64,000 nt of DNA from Azospirillum sp. B21 (GTDB lineage: Bacteria > Pseudomonadota > Alphaproteobacteria > Azospirillales > Azospirillaceae): the NCBI RefSeq assembly GCF_008364825.1, contig NZ_VTTO01000003.1, positions 372,001 to 436,000 on the forward strand. The letters run 5' to 3'. Of this stretch, positions 41,562-50,759 are shown piece by piece. Made by a program: the position numbers and the translations under genes. Every line of letters begins with the position of its first letter. Within the stretch, counting starts at the first letter, position 1. The notes under the pieces are model-generated. The model was not told the DNA's origin and searched no databases. It saw only the letters and a list, made by a program, of their open reading frames with translations.

Positions 41562-42437
41562 ATGGCCGACATCACCCACGGGCAAATGCCGCACGCCGAA
41601 CCGTCAGCCCATGAACCGGGCGCCGGCATCCCGCATCCCTACCATCTGCTGAAGCCCAGCCCCTGGCCGCTGATCGGCGCCTTCTCCGGCGGGCTGCTGG
41701 CGACCGGGCTGGTCGTCTACATGCATGACGGCGGCTCCTTCCTGATGATCCTGGGGGTGCTGGCCATCCTGGTCACGATGTTCGGCTGGTGGCGCTCCGT
41801 GATCCGGGAATCGGTGGTGGAGCATGCCCACACCCCGGTGGTGAAGATCGGCCTGCGTTACGGCATGGCGCTGTTCATCGCGTCGGAGGTGATGTTCTTC
41901 TCCGCCTTCTTCTGGGCCTTCTTCCACGCCGCTCTGGATCCGAAGGCGTCGCCGATCAACCCTGACGCCATCTGGCCTCCGCCCAACGTGCATGTCATCG
42001 ACCCGTTCGACATGCCGCTGATGATGACGATCACCCTGCTGCTGTCCGGCGTCACCGTCACCTGGGCCCACCACGCGATCGTTGAGGGACGCAACCGCGA
42101 GGCGGCGAAGGCGCTGGGCCTGACCGTTCTGCTCGGCGTGTTGTTCTCCTTCTTCCAGGCCTATGAATATGTCCACGCCGCCTTCAAGTTCACCGACGGC
42201 ATCTTTCCGTCGACCTTCTACATGGCGACGGGCTTCCATGGCTTCCATGTGCTGGTCGGCACGATCTTCCTGGCGGTCTGCTGGTATCGCACGGTGAAGG
42301 GTCATTTCACCCCCGAAAGCCATTTCGGCTTCGAGGCGGCGGCTTGGTATTGGCACTTCGTCGACGTCGTCTGGTTGTTCCTGTTCGTATCGGTCTACTG
42401 GTGGGGTGGCTATGGCGGCGTGATCGCCAGCCACTGA
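41562..42437 (+). CDS. ctaE: Cytochrome c oxidase subunit III
   Basis: Subunit III stabilises the oxidase core and binds lipids near the oxygen path. The 291-residue protein has seven membrane helices and conserved family segments: HPYHLLKPSPWPLIGAFSG, FIASEVMFFSAFFWAFFHAAL, the VTWAHHAI motif, and the final FEAAAWYWHFVDVVWLFLFVSVYWWG. A short His/Pro-rich N-terminus precedes the first helix. Length and order after ctaG match mitochondrial-type bacterial operons. Confidence 0.97.
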   Translation: MADITHGQMPHAEPSAHEPGAGIPHPYHLLKPSPWPLIGAFSGGLLATGLVVYMHDGGSFLMILGVLAILVTMFGWWRSVIRESVVEHAHTPVVKIGLRYGMALFIASEVMFFSAFFWAFFHAALDPKASPINPDAIWPPPNVHVIDPFDMPLMMTITLLLSGVTVTWAHHAIVEGRNREAAKALGLTVLLGVLFSFFQAYEYVHAAFKFTDGIFPSTFYMATGFHGFHVLVGTIFLAVCWYRTVKGHFTPESHFGFEAAAWYWHFVDVVWLFLFVSVYWWGGYGGVIASH

Positions 42438-42507
42438 CGCCACCGGCGCCGAGCCGTTCCGGCAACCTTCACCCTTTGCCGGAGCGGCCCGAACGGGAGG
42501 TTTCAGC

Positions 42508-42879
42508 GTGAGCGACCATTACCCCAGAGTTCCCCCAATGTCGGCCGGCATGCGCTGCATCTGTCCGCGGTGCGGGCAGGGGCGGCTGTTCGCCGGCTAC
42601 CTGACGGTGGCGGAGCGCTGCAACGTCTGCGGCCTCGACTTATCCCAGGTGGACAGCGGCGACGGTCCTGCCGTCTTCCTGATCTTCATCCTGGGATTCC
42701 TTGTGGTGCCGGTGGCGCTGTGGGTGTCGATGACCGTCGAATGGCCGCTGTGGCTGCACGCCATCGTCTGGAGCATCGTGGTGCTGGCCCTGACGCTCGG
42801 CATGCTGAGGCCGGCCAAGGCCTATGTCATCGCCCTTCAGTACCGCTATCGCCGCAGCGAAGTCGAGAAGGGATCATGA
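42508..42879 (+). CDS. DUF983 family membrane protein
   Basis: A 123-residue protein of DUF983, regularly found between subunit III and surf1 in alphaproteobacteria. Two CxxC pairs (CICPRCGQG and CNVCGLDLS) form a likely zinc ribbon before two membrane helices (VFLIFILGFLVVPVALWVSM and WLHAIVWSIVVLALTLGML). Start is GTG at 42508 with GGGAGG upstream. The gene ends in a four-base overlap with surf1. A role in oxidase assembly is inferred from conserved position only. Confidence 0.9.
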   Translation: MSDHYPRVPPMSAGMRCICPRCGQGRLFAGYLTVAERCNVCGLDLSQVDSGDGPAVFLIFILGFLVVPVALWVSMTVEWPLWLHAIVWSIVVLALTLGMLRPAKAYVIALQYRYRRSEVEKGS

Positions 42880-43721
42880 AGGCAGCAACCACCGGAACAG
42901 GGGCGGCGGGAGATGGCGCCGGATCGAGGGAGCGCCGCCGATTCCGTCCGTCACTGGGCGCCACCCTGGTCACGGTCCTCGGGCTTGCGGTCGCTATCGG
43001 CCTCGGCACATGGCAGATGGAGCGGCTGCAGTGGAAGACCGATCTGGTTGCCCGGATAGCCAGCCAAATTGCCGAGCCGCCGGTTCCACTGCCGGCCCGC
43101 ATCGACGATCCCGCAGCCTGGGAATTCCGGCCCGTCACCCTTTCCGGCCATTTCCTCAACGACAGGGAATTTCTGCTGATCGCCCGTCCGCACCAGGGGC
43201 GGGTCGGTTACGAGCTTCTTGTCCCGTTCCAGCGGTCGGACGGGGCCGGCATCGTGCTGGTCAATCGCGGCTTCATACCCATGGACCTGCGCGATCCCGC
43301 CTCCCGCCCTGCCGGTCAGGTGAAGGGGGAGGTCAGCGTCAAGGGCATCGTCCGCCTGCCGCAGCAGCCCGGCCTGTTCCAGCCCGGCAACGGCACGCCA
43401 CAGCCGGGCGCCGCCTGGATGCGGCCCGATCCGCCCGCCATGGCGGCGGCGCTGTCGCTGGACCGCGTGGCACCCGTGGTGGTGGAGATGCTGCCCGGCC
43501 AAACCTTCGGACCCGCGAACGCCGGCTTGACCGGGGCGCCATCCAGCATCTTGGCCGGCACCCTGGCTGGGATCGAACCGCGGGTGGACCTGCCGAACAA
43601 CCATCTGCAGTATGCCTTGACCTGGTACGGGCTTGCGGTAACGCTCGCCGGAATCTACGTGCTGTCGCAGCGCAAGCGCGCCGACACCGGAACCGACGGA
43701 CGATCCGATGACCGCATATAA
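42876..43721 (+). CDS. surf1: SURF1 family oxidase assembly protein
   Basis: Surf1 helps insert heme a into subunit I. The 281-residue protein has the expected two terminal membrane helices (LGATLVTVLGLAVAIGLGTWQ near residue 30 and YALTWYGLAVTLAGIYVLSQ near 255) around a periplasmic domain. GTWQMERLQWK and the NHLQYALTWYGLA ending are family marks. The ATG overlaps DUF983 by four bases, and its own stop overlaps the carboxypeptidase start by 14 bases. Confidence 0.94.
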   Translation: MKAATTGTGAAGDGAGSRERRRFRPSLGATLVTVLGLAVAIGLGTWQMERLQWKTDLVARIASQIAEPPVPLPARIDDPAAWEFRPVTLSGHFLNDREFLLIARPHQGRVGYELLVPFQRSDGAGIVLVNRGFIPMDLRDPASRPAGQVKGEVSVKGIVRLPQQPGLFQPGNGTPQPGAAWMRPDPPAMAAALSLDRVAPVVVEMLPGQTFGPANAGLTGAPSSILAGTLAGIEPRVDLPNNHLQYALTWYGLAVTLAGIYVLSQRKRADTGTDGRSDDRI

Positions 43722-45195
43722 GGAGCTTGAACGCCGCCATGCCCGCATCGCCGCCATCGGCGACGCGCTGGGCATTCTCGGCTGGGACACCCAGACGATC
43801 ATGCCGGAGGGCGCCAACGACGGCCGGGCGGAGCAGACCGCCACCCTGTCGGTGATCGCGCACGAGCTGGCGACCGATCCCCGCATGGCCGACCTGCTGG
43901 CCGAGGCGGAGGCCGATACCAACCTCGATGCCTGGCAGCGCGCCAACCTGCGCGAGATGCGCCGCCACCACATCCAGTCCACCGCCATCCCCGCCGATCT
44001 GGTGGAGGCGACCAGCAAGGCCGTGTCTGTCTGCGAGATGACTTGGCGCGCCGCGCGGGCGGAAAGCGACTTCGCCAAGCTGCTGCCCTCGCTGACCGAG
44101 GTGCTGGCCCGCGTGCGCGAAGGGGCCGACGCGATGGGCTCCGTCATGGGCATCAGCGCCTATGACGCGCTGCTCGACAGCCACGATCCGGGCGCGCGGG
44201 CGGAGCGGATCGACGCGCTGTTCGCCGACCTGTCCACCTTTCTGCCCGATCTGATCGGCCGGGTGCTCGACCGGCAGGCCGCCGCGCCGGCCGCGGTCGA
44301 TCCGCAGGGGCCGTTCCCGGTGGAGAAGCAGCGCGAGTTGGGCGTGCGGATGATGGAGCGGCTGGGCTTCGATTTCAGCCGCGGCCGGCTCGACGTGTCG
44401 CTCCATCCCTTCTGCGGCGGGGCGACCGGCGATGTCCGCATCACCACCCGCTATGACGAGGCGAACTTCACCGACGCGCTGATGGGCATCCTGCACGAGA
44501 CCGGCCATGCCCTGTACGAGCAGAACCGCCCGGGGGCGTGGCTCGGGCAGCCGGTGGGCCAGTCGCGCGGCATGGCGGTGCATGAGAGCCAGTCTTTGCT
44601 GATGGAGATGCAGGCCTGCCGTTCGCCGGAGTTCATCACTTGGCTGGCGCCCGTGGTGCGCGAGACCTTCGGCGGGGAGGGACCGGCGTGGGAGGCCGAC
44701 AACCTGCGCCGGCTCTACAGCCGGGTCGAGCGCGGCTTCATCCGCGTCAATGCCGACGAGGTCACCTATCCGGCTCACATCATCCTGCGCTACCGCCTGG
44801 AAAAGGCGCTGATCGCCGGCGACCTGACCTTGCCGGACCTGCCGGGCGCCTGGAACGACGGCATGGCGGAGCTGGTGGGCGTCGTCCCGCCGAACGACCG
44901 GCTGGGCTGTCTGCAGGACATCCACTGGCCGGGCGGCGGCTGGGGCTATTTCCCGAGCTACACGCTGGGCGCCATGACCGCGGCCCAGCTGTTCGATGCC
45001 GCACGCAACGCCGATCCGGAGATCGTGCCCGCCCTGTCACGCGGCGAGTTCGCGCCGCTGGTCGCCTGGTTGCGGGTGAATGTGCACGAGACCGGCTGCT
45101 TCCATGCCTCGGGCGACGAACTGTTGACGGCGGCGACCGGTCGGCCGCTCGACGCGTCGGTGTTCAAACGGCATCTGGAGCAGCGGTATCTCTGA
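43708..45195 (+). CDS. M32 family carboxypeptidase (Taq type)
   Basis: A 495-residue zinc carboxypeptidase of family M32. The catalytic site reads GILHETGHALYEQ with His263, Glu264 and His267, and the third ligand is the Glu of AVHESQSLLMEMQ some 30 residues later. GNA-type N-terminal helices (LGWDTQTIMPEGANDGRAEQ) and the GVVPPNDRLGCLQDIHWPGGGWGYFPSYTLG ending are characteristic. It removes C-terminal residues from peptides in the cytoplasm. The overlap with surf1 puts it at the end of the oxidase operon, though the role is probably unrelated. Confidence 0.95.
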   Translation: MTAYKELERRHARIAAIGDALGILGWDTQTIMPEGANDGRAEQTATLSVIAHELATDPRMADLLAEAEADTNLDAWQRANLREMRRHHIQSTAIPADLVEATSKAVSVCEMTWRAARAESDFAKLLPSLTEVLARVREGADAMGSVMGISAYDALLDSHDPGARAERIDALFADLSTFLPDLIGRVLDRQAAAPAAVDPQGPFPVEKQRELGVRMMERLGFDFSRGRLDVSLHPFCGGATGDVRITTRYDEANFTDALMGILHETGHALYEQNRPGAWLGQPVGQSRGMAVHESQSLLMEMQACRSPEFITWLAPVVRETFGGEGPAWEADNLRRLYSRVERGFIRVNADEVTYPAHIILRYRLEKALIAGDLTLPDLPGAWNDGMAELVGVVPPNDRLGCLQDIHWPGGGWGYFPSYTLGAMTAAQLFDAARNADPEIVPALSRGEFAPLVAWLRVNVHETGCFHASGDELLTAATGRPLDASVFKRHLEQRYL

Positions 45196-45251
45196 TTCTG
45201 TAACCGCGGCCGGTCCCTTGGCGACGAGGGGCCGGTCCGGACTCCTGCCCC

Positions 45252-45716
45252 CTAGATCGCGATCTGCGTAACCAGCGGCGTGTTCACACCGGCGTCAGCG
45301 CGGCGATAGGCTTCGATGGCATCGGACCAGGGTTCGATGGTCAGTCCGCTGCCCATCGCTTCCTGGTGGATGCTTTGGGCGACATAGCCGGCGTTGGGAA
45401 GAGCGGTCAGCGGAACGGGACCGCCGCTGACCGGGCTGGAGTCGTCGGCGGTGGAACCGATCGCGAAGCCGCTCGCCGACCCGCCGGTGCCGCGGCTGCG
45501 GGAAGCCGTCGAGTCGGCATCGGCACGGCCGCTTCCCTGCAGCGCATCGCCTGTCGCCTCGGTCCCTTCCTTGTTCCGCTTGCGCTCGTCCTCGCCGGGA
45601 ATCCGGCGGATCGGCTGAACGGCCGCGGCATCGCTCGCCAGCATCTGACGCAGCTTCGCGATGCCCGCGGTGGGCATCGCGCTGGTCGGTGCGGGGAGGG
45701 CGGCCAGTCCGGACAA
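45252..45716 (-). CDS. Hypothetical low-complexity protein
   Basis: A 154-residue protein rich in Ala, Gly, Ser and Asp, probably mostly disordered (residues 40-105). The most ordered part is the C-terminus, LPNAGYVAQSIHQEAMGSGLTIEPWSDAIEAYRRADA. No signal peptide, membrane helix or known motif is visible. It converges on the carboxypeptidase gene with 56 bases between stops. A second plus-strand frame across the same bases looks less protein-like. Upstream, 45717-45975 is a less GC-rich gap without a gene. Confidence 0.6.
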   Translation of the reverse strand: MSGLAALPAPTSAMPTAGIAKLRQMLASDAAAVQPIRRIPGEDERKRNKEGTEATGDALQGSGRADADSTASRSRGTGGSASGFAIGSTADDSSPVSGGPVPLTALPNAGYVAQSIHQEAMGSGLTIEPWSDAIEAYRRADAGVNTPLVTQIAI

Positions 45717-45975
45717 GGGGTGGAAACCTCAGGGGGGGCGGGAAGGCGGGTGGCGACATGGTCACGGCGGCCATAGGGCCGTTTCGATCTTGCACAAACC
45801 ACACGGGATTCGAAACAGGGTAGTGGGACAAATGTTCCGAAATGCTTAAAGTGTCCATTAAATGTTCTAAGGTTGCGACACCCTGGCATCGACGAAAGCT
45901 CGGCATGATCGGATCCGGCTGTTACAGTGGTTCGTTCGATTTCGGACCCGCGTAACGACGGATGGCGCGCCGACC

Positions 45976-47946
45976 TTGCCAGCCCAGATCCCCGATCTTC
46001 CGACGAACCTCTCCGTCACGGCCCGAACCATCCGACCGGACCCGTCCGTCGGCGACGATCTGTCGGCGCTAGCGCTGGAGCAGATGGACCAGGGCGTGAT
46101 CTTGGTCGATGCCGACCTGACCGTGAAGGTGATCAACGGCCCACTCTATGAGCTGTTCGGCCTGCCGCGGGGTTTCATGCCGGGGGCCGACTACGCCCAG
46201 ATGGTCCAATTCCTGGCGCGCAACGGCGAATATGGTCCGGGTGATCCCGAAGCCCTTGCCGCCTGCCAACTGGAGCGGGCACTGCGGACCGATCCGCCGT
46301 CATACGAGCATCGCCGGCCTGACGGCCGGGTTCTGGAGGTTCGGACGCGGCGCACCGCCGGCGGAGGTTTCGTCCGCACCTATACCGACGTCACCGAACG
46401 GCGCCGCGCCGAAGACGATCTTGCGAAGCAACGCCACCTGCTTCGCCTGACGCTGGAGAATGTGGGGCAGGGCATCGTCCTGCTGGACCGCGACCTGCGC
46501 TACATCGCCTGGAACGGCCTTGCGCTCGACATATTGGGCGTTCCGGAGGACGTGATGCGCGGCAGGCCGCGTCTGCAGGACGTGATGCGCCACCAGATCG
46601 CCAGTCGGCTGGTGGAAATGCCGGCCGGCTCTCCGGATTTCGGCGACGATCTGGAGGCCAAGACAGCCTATCTCATGGAGCGGATCGGCCAACCGGCGCG
46701 CGAGTTCGTCTATGCCCGGCCCCAGGGCGATGGCCGCTTCATCGAGGTGCGGGTGGTGCCGCTTCCCGATGGCGGACAGGTTCGCACCTTCACCGACATC
46801 ACCGGCCGGGTCATCGCCGACGAGGCCGTGCGCCAAAGCCGGGAGATCCTGACCGGCGTCATCGACGCCATTCCCGCGCTGATCGATGTGAAGGACCGCG
46901 ACGGCACCGTCCGGCTGACCAACCGCTTCTATCGCGAGACCTATGGTCCGGCCGAAGTCCCGCCTCCCGGTCCGCCTGCCGACCGCGCTGCCGCGCTGGA
47001 CCGGCTGGTGGTGGAGAGCGGCCAGGGCGTGCCCTTTCACGAGGACCGTGCGCCCGACGGCGATGGCGCCATGCGCGACTGGCTGACCACCAAGATGCCG
47101 CTGACCGACGAGGATGGCGAGGTGACCCACATCGTCACCGTGGCGCTGGACATCACCGCCCGCAAGCGCGCCGAGTCCGAACTGCGCGACGCCCAGGCCA
47201 GCCTGATCCAGGCGGAAAAGCTGGCCTCCCTGGCTCAGCTGGTCGCCGGCGTGGCGCATGAGGTGAATACGCCCATCGGCGTCACCCTGACCGCCATCTC
47301 CCACCTCGGCGAGGAGGTCGGCCGCATCCGCACCCTGTTCGAGGAGAACCGCATCCGCCGCAGCGATTTCCAGGAATTCCTGGACGTTGCATGGGAATCG
47401 ACGCGGATGATCCTGTCGAACGTGGAGCGCGCCACCGGCCTGATCCAGAGCTTCAAGCAGGTGGCCTCCGATCAGGCGAGCGGCGAGCGCCGCCCCTTCG
47501 ACCTCGCCGCCTATGTCGACGAGGTGCTGCTGAGCCTACGCCCCCGCCTGCGCCGCACGCCGGTGACCGTGGAACTGGACATTCCCGCCGGCCTGATCGT
47601 CGACGGCTATCCCGGCGCCTTCGCGCAGGTGCTGTCGAACCTGATCATCAACGCTCTGGTCCATGCCTATGACGAGGGCGAGGCGGGCCGCATCCTGCTG
47701 TCCGCCCGCGAGCAGCCAGCCGGTTGGATCGAGATGCACTATGCCGATGACGGCAAGGGCATCCCCGCCGACATCCGGTCGCGCATCTTCGAACCCTTCT
47801 TCACGACAAAACGCGGCATGGGTGCGAGTGGCCTGGGCCTGAGCATTTGCGCCAACATCATGACCGGCACGATGCGCGGCAGCATCGCGCTGGAGGATGG
47901 CGGGGGGACGGGGACGCGGTTCGTGCTGCGGTTTCCGGTGGGGTAA
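45976..47946 (+). CDS. Multi-PAS sensor histidine kinase
   Basis: A 656-residue soluble kinase with no membrane helix. Three PAS-type domains are visible: about 30-140 (LEQMDQGVILVDADLTVKVING, ending FVRTYTDVTERRRAE), 155-285 (LENVGQGIVLLDRDLRYIAWN) and 290-405 (IDAIPALIDVKDRDGTVRLTNR). The kinase core has phospho-acceptor His428 in GVAHEVNTPIG, NLIINALVHAYDEGE as N-box, DDGKGI and GASGLGLSI as G-boxes. The HEVNTPIG variant is common in cytosolic PAS kinases of this order. It has no receiver and no adjacent regulator, so it is an orphan. The only start in frame is TTG 45976; the N-terminus is uncertain. Confidence 0.9.
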   Translation: MPAQIPDLPTNLSVTARTIRPDPSVGDDLSALALEQMDQGVILVDADLTVKVINGPLYELFGLPRGFMPGADYAQMVQFLARNGEYGPGDPEALAACQLERALRTDPPSYEHRRPDGRVLEVRTRRTAGGGFVRTYTDVTERRRAEDDLAKQRHLLRLTLENVGQGIVLLDRDLRYIAWNGLALDILGVPEDVMRGRPRLQDVMRHQIASRLVEMPAGSPDFGDDLEAKTAYLMERIGQPAREFVYARPQGDGRFIEVRVVPLPDGGQVRTFTDITGRVIADEAVRQSREILTGVIDAIPALIDVKDRDGTVRLTNRFYRETYGPAEVPPPGPPADRAAALDRLVVESGQGVPFHEDRAPDGDGAMRDWLTTKMPLTDEDGEVTHIVTVALDITARKRAESELRDAQASLIQAEKLASLAQLVAGVAHEVNTPIGVTLTAISHLGEEVGRIRTLFEENRIRRSDFQEFLDVAWESTRMILSNVERATGLIQSFKQVASDQASGERRPFDLAAYVDEVLLSLRPRLRRTPVTVELDIPAGLIVDGYPGAFAQVLSNLIINALVHAYDEGEAGRILLSAREQPAGWIEMHYADDGKGIPADIRSRIFEPFFTTKRGMGASGLGLSICANIMTGTMRGSIALEDGGGTGTRFVLRFPVG

Positions 47947-48169
47947 GCGAGGAACGGTTGGGCGGGGGAGCGGGCATGCCTCCCACACTCGATCACCTCC
48001 GCTCTCAGTGGCAGCGGTATTCGGAACTACCGCAGAGATGGCATGGCGAGGCATCAGGATCCTGCAAATTCCTTGCGAATTCGCAATGCGCTCCGTCCAT
48101 CCGTTGATTAGCCTGTGCTCATACTCAATGCCACCGCCGCACATGCGGCACCGGAACGGAGCACACGCC

Positions 48170-48382
48170 ATGGCGACCCACACCGACCTGAACACCCCCA
48201 TCTATGAGCAGTTCAACCCCGGCATTTTCGCGATCGGGCTGCTCGCCGCGGCGGTAATGCTGCTGATCCTGCCCATCGGGTTCATCTTCCATCCTACCAT
48301 CATCCTCTATGCGGCACTGCTCGGCACCGCGCTGTACTTCGTCGCGATCTGGAAGATGACGGCCGGTTCCAATCGGCCCTGA
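48170..48382 (+). CDS. Small two-helix membrane protein
   Basis: A 70-residue protein with two membrane helices (GIFAIGLLAAAVMLLILPIGFIF and IILYAALLGTALYFVAIWKM) after a polar start MATHTDLNTPIYEQFNPG. The ATG at 48170 follows GGAACGGAG. I recognise no family. It stands alone between the PAS kinase and the RTX protein, with about 220-230 bases on each side in which I see no further gene. Confidence 0.65.
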   Translation: MATHTDLNTPIYEQFNPGIFAIGLLAAAVMLLILPIGFIFHPTIILYAALLGTALYFVAIWKMTAGSNRP

Positions 48383-48615
48383 CCCAATCGGCTCTGCAGG
48401 GGGCAGGCTCGAATGAGGCGAGTGGTACTCAGCGCGTGAGCGCATCCTTTCTATCGGTGTAGCCGGCCGCGCTGCAGGTTGCGCTGTTATGTTGCGTGGA
48501 AATCGGCCGGATGCGGTTGCCGGTGCAATTGGCGATTGCCGGACGCGCACTACCTCCGGTCCTTCGGTCGGCAGACATTGGCCATGCTTCGGCAACCGAC
48601 AAGGAAGGCATGGTC

Positions 48616-50667
48616 ATGGGAGGGGTATCGAAAGGAGAAGATGGTTTCTTCCCGTCCGGGCGGAACCTGACAGGAGGAACCGGGCGCGACCTGCTGTTCG
48701 GCGGGGCGGGCGACGACACCGTCACCGGCAATGGCGGCAACGACTATATGGAGGGCGGAGCGGGCCGCGACCGCTTCGTCTTCAATCCCGGCGATGGTTG
48801 GGACTGCATCGGCGATTTCCAGTCTGGCACGGGCGGTGACGTGCTGGACGCAAGCAACTGGAAGGAAATCGGCGGTCTTTCCGATCTGCTCGCCATGTCC
48901 CGCCAGGACGCCGACGGTCTGGTCCTTGAGTTCAGCACCAGAGACTCGGTCAAGCTGATGGGCATGACCGCCGACATGCTGACCGCCGACAATGTGTTGT
49001 TCGCCGGTTCGGCCGGTAAGCAAATCTCGGGCGGTTCGGCGCGCGACCTGCTGTTCGGCGGGGCAGGCGACGACACCGTCACCGGCAATGGCGGCAACGA
49101 CTATATGGAGGGCGGAGCAGGCCGCGACCGCTTCGTCTTCAATCCCGGCGATGGCTGGGACTGCATCGGCGACTTTCAGTCTGGCACGGGCGGTGACGTG
49201 CTGGACCTGCGCGGCTGGCAAGGCATCGGCGGGTTCGCGGAATTGCTGGCCGGATCCCATCAGGATGCCGATGGGCTGGTGCTGACCTTCGCGGCGACCG
49301 ACAGTGTCAAGCTGATGGGCGTGACCGCCGACATGCTGACCGCCGACAATGTCCTGCTCGGCAGCGACGCGCCCTCGCGGGCAATTGCGGTGTTCGTCGC
49401 CAGCGACGCGGAGCATGGCGAGGAGCTGTGGGGGAGCGATGGGACCAAAGCCTTCCTGTTGCGGGACATCGCGGCCGGCGCCACGAATTCCGAGATCATC
49501 CGGCCGGTGAGTGCGGGCGGGAGGGTCTTCTTCTCCGCCGATGACGGCGTCCATGGCCGCGAGTTGTGGATGACCGACGGCACGACGGCCGGCACGCGCA
49601 TGGTGTCCGACATCCTGCCGGGCAGCGGTGGATCGAATCCGCTGGCGATGTCCGCCTTCGGCGACCGCGTGCTGTTCCAGGCGGACGACGGCGTGAACGG
49701 CATCGAACTATGGGTGAGCGACGGCACGGCAGCCGGCACCCATCTGCTGAAGGACATTGATCCAGGCGCCGCATCCTCCCGTCCCGGTGACTTCACACAG
49801 GTGGGGAACAGCGTCTATTTCTCCGCCCGCGATGCGGAGCATGGCGCAGCGCTGTGGAAGACCGACGGGACGACGGCCGGCACGGTGATGGTCAAGGACT
49901 TCCTGCCCGGGAATCAGGACCCGCCGGTGATGGTGATCATCCAACCGTCGCACCTGACCGCGGCGGACGACCGTCTGTACCTGACCGCCTGGGACGGCAC
50001 TGACGGCTTCACCCAGCTGTGGGTGACGGATGGGACGGAGGCGGGAACGACCAAGCTGCGCGGCGACCTGACCGATCTGCCGCAGTTCGGCCTCGACCTC
50101 GATATCGGGGCTGTCGGGACGCAGCTTTACTTCAACGACTCCGTCCATCTCTGGACCAGCGACGGCACGGTGGAAGGAACCCGGGAAGTCCGGCACAATT
50201 ACCCAGACACCTACGCCAGGCCCCGGAGTTTTACCGCTGCCGGCGACACGCTGTATTACGTCAATTACGACCGCCATTCCGGCAATGAACTGATGGCGAC
50301 GGACGACAGCGGTACGAGCGGGACCTTCCTCGGGGACCTCAACCCCGGGCCGAACAGCAGCATGCCTCGGGAACTGACGGCCGTCGGCGATATGATGTAC
50401 TTCGCTGCAGATGACGGCACCACCACGACCCTGTGGCAGAGCGGCGGTCATATCTGGGACACCCGCAAGGTCGTCGATGCCGGCGGCGACGACAGATGGT
50501 CCTCCGTCACCGACCTCAGCGCTGTGGGCGGTGATCTGTATTTCAGCGCCAAGGACGAGTTCCAGGCCGACGCCATGTTTCGTCTCGACGTCGCCAGCGG
50601 GGAGGTGACGCGGCTCGCCGGCGCCTACACGCTGCCCTACGGCGGGATGGGCGTGGCGATGGTGTAG
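48616..50667 (+). CDS. RTX calcium-binding and ELWxxDGT-repeat protein
   Basis: A 683-residue protein without a signal peptide. Residues about 20-260 are two 119-residue blocks, each with RTX nonapeptides (LLFGGAGDDTVTGNGGNDYMEGGAGRDRF) and an FQSGTGGDVLD end. Residues about 270-560 carry at least five ELWxxDGTxxGT units (ELWMTDGTTAGT, ELWVSDGTAAGT, ALWKTDGTTAGT, QLWVTDGTEAGT, HLWTSDGTVEGT), known as a TIGRFAM repeat that probably builds a beta-propeller. RTX at the N-terminus is the reverse of the usual type I secretion layout, and no C-terminal secretion signal is obvious. ATG 48616 is chosen because AAGGAAGG lies seven bases before it. Likely an extracellular Ca-binding surface protein; the export route is not shown. 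Confidence 0.85.
   Translation: MGGVSKGEDGFFPSGRNLTGGTGRDLLFGGAGDDTVTGNGGNDYMEGGAGRDRFVFNPGDGWDCIGDFQSGTGGDVLDASNWKEIGGLSDLLAMSRQDADGLVLEFSTRDSVKLMGMTADMLTADNVLFAGSAGKQISGGSARDLLFGGAGDDTVTGNGGNDYMEGGAGRDRFVFNPGDGWDCIGDFQSGTGGDVLDLRGWQGIGGFAELLAGSHQDADGLVLTFAATDSVKLMGVTADMLTADNVLLGSDAPSRAIAVFVASDAEHGEELWGSDGTKAFLLRDIAAGATNSEIIRPVSAGGRVFFSADDGVHGRELWMTDGTTAGTRMVSDILPGSGGSNPLAMSAFGDRVLFQADDGVNGIELWVSDGTAAGTHLLKDIDPGAASSRPGDFTQVGNSVYFSARDAEHGAALWKTDGTTAGTVMVKDFLPGNQDPPVMVIIQPSHLTAADDRLYLTAWDGTDGFTQLWVTDGTEAGTTKLRGDLTDLPQFGLDLDIGAVGTQLYFNDSVHLWTSDGTVEGTREVRHNYPDTYARPRSFTAAGDTLYYVNYDRHSGNELMATDDSGTSGTFLGDLNPGPNSSMPRELTAVGDMMYFAADDGTTTTLWQSGGHIWDTRKVVDAGGDDRWSSVTDLSAVGGDLYFSAKDEFQADAMFRLDVASGEVTRLAGAYTLPYGGMGVAMV
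48684..49397 (+). repeat. 357-bp tandem duplication in the RTX gene
   Basis: 48684-49040 and 49041-49397 are in-frame direct repeats with a 357-base period (119 codons). The first roughly 165 bases of each are nearly identical, differing at a handful of third-codon positions; the middle is more diverged. This suggests a fairly recent duplication or gene conversion limited to the RTX segment. Confidence 0.85.
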
Positions 50668-50698
50668 GAAGCCGCTGGTCCCTTGCTGAAAATGAAGA

Positions 50699-50724
50699 GC
50701 CCTCCCACGCAGAGCGGGGAGGGC
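50699..50724 (+). terminator. Hairpin between RTX gene and ior
   Basis: Bases 50699-50706 (GCCCTCCC) pair perfectly with 50717-50724 around a 10-base loop, 31 bases after the RTX stop and 35 before the convergent ior stop. It could serve both strands. There is no T-run. Confidence 0.5.
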
Positions 50725-50759
50725 GCCTTCACCTCATCTCATTCCGAACCCGATAGGCC

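Noticed and set aside
45840..45880. SOS box near the PAS kinase (two GTTC sequences)
   Set aside because: The GTTC copies are about 30 bases apart, not seven.
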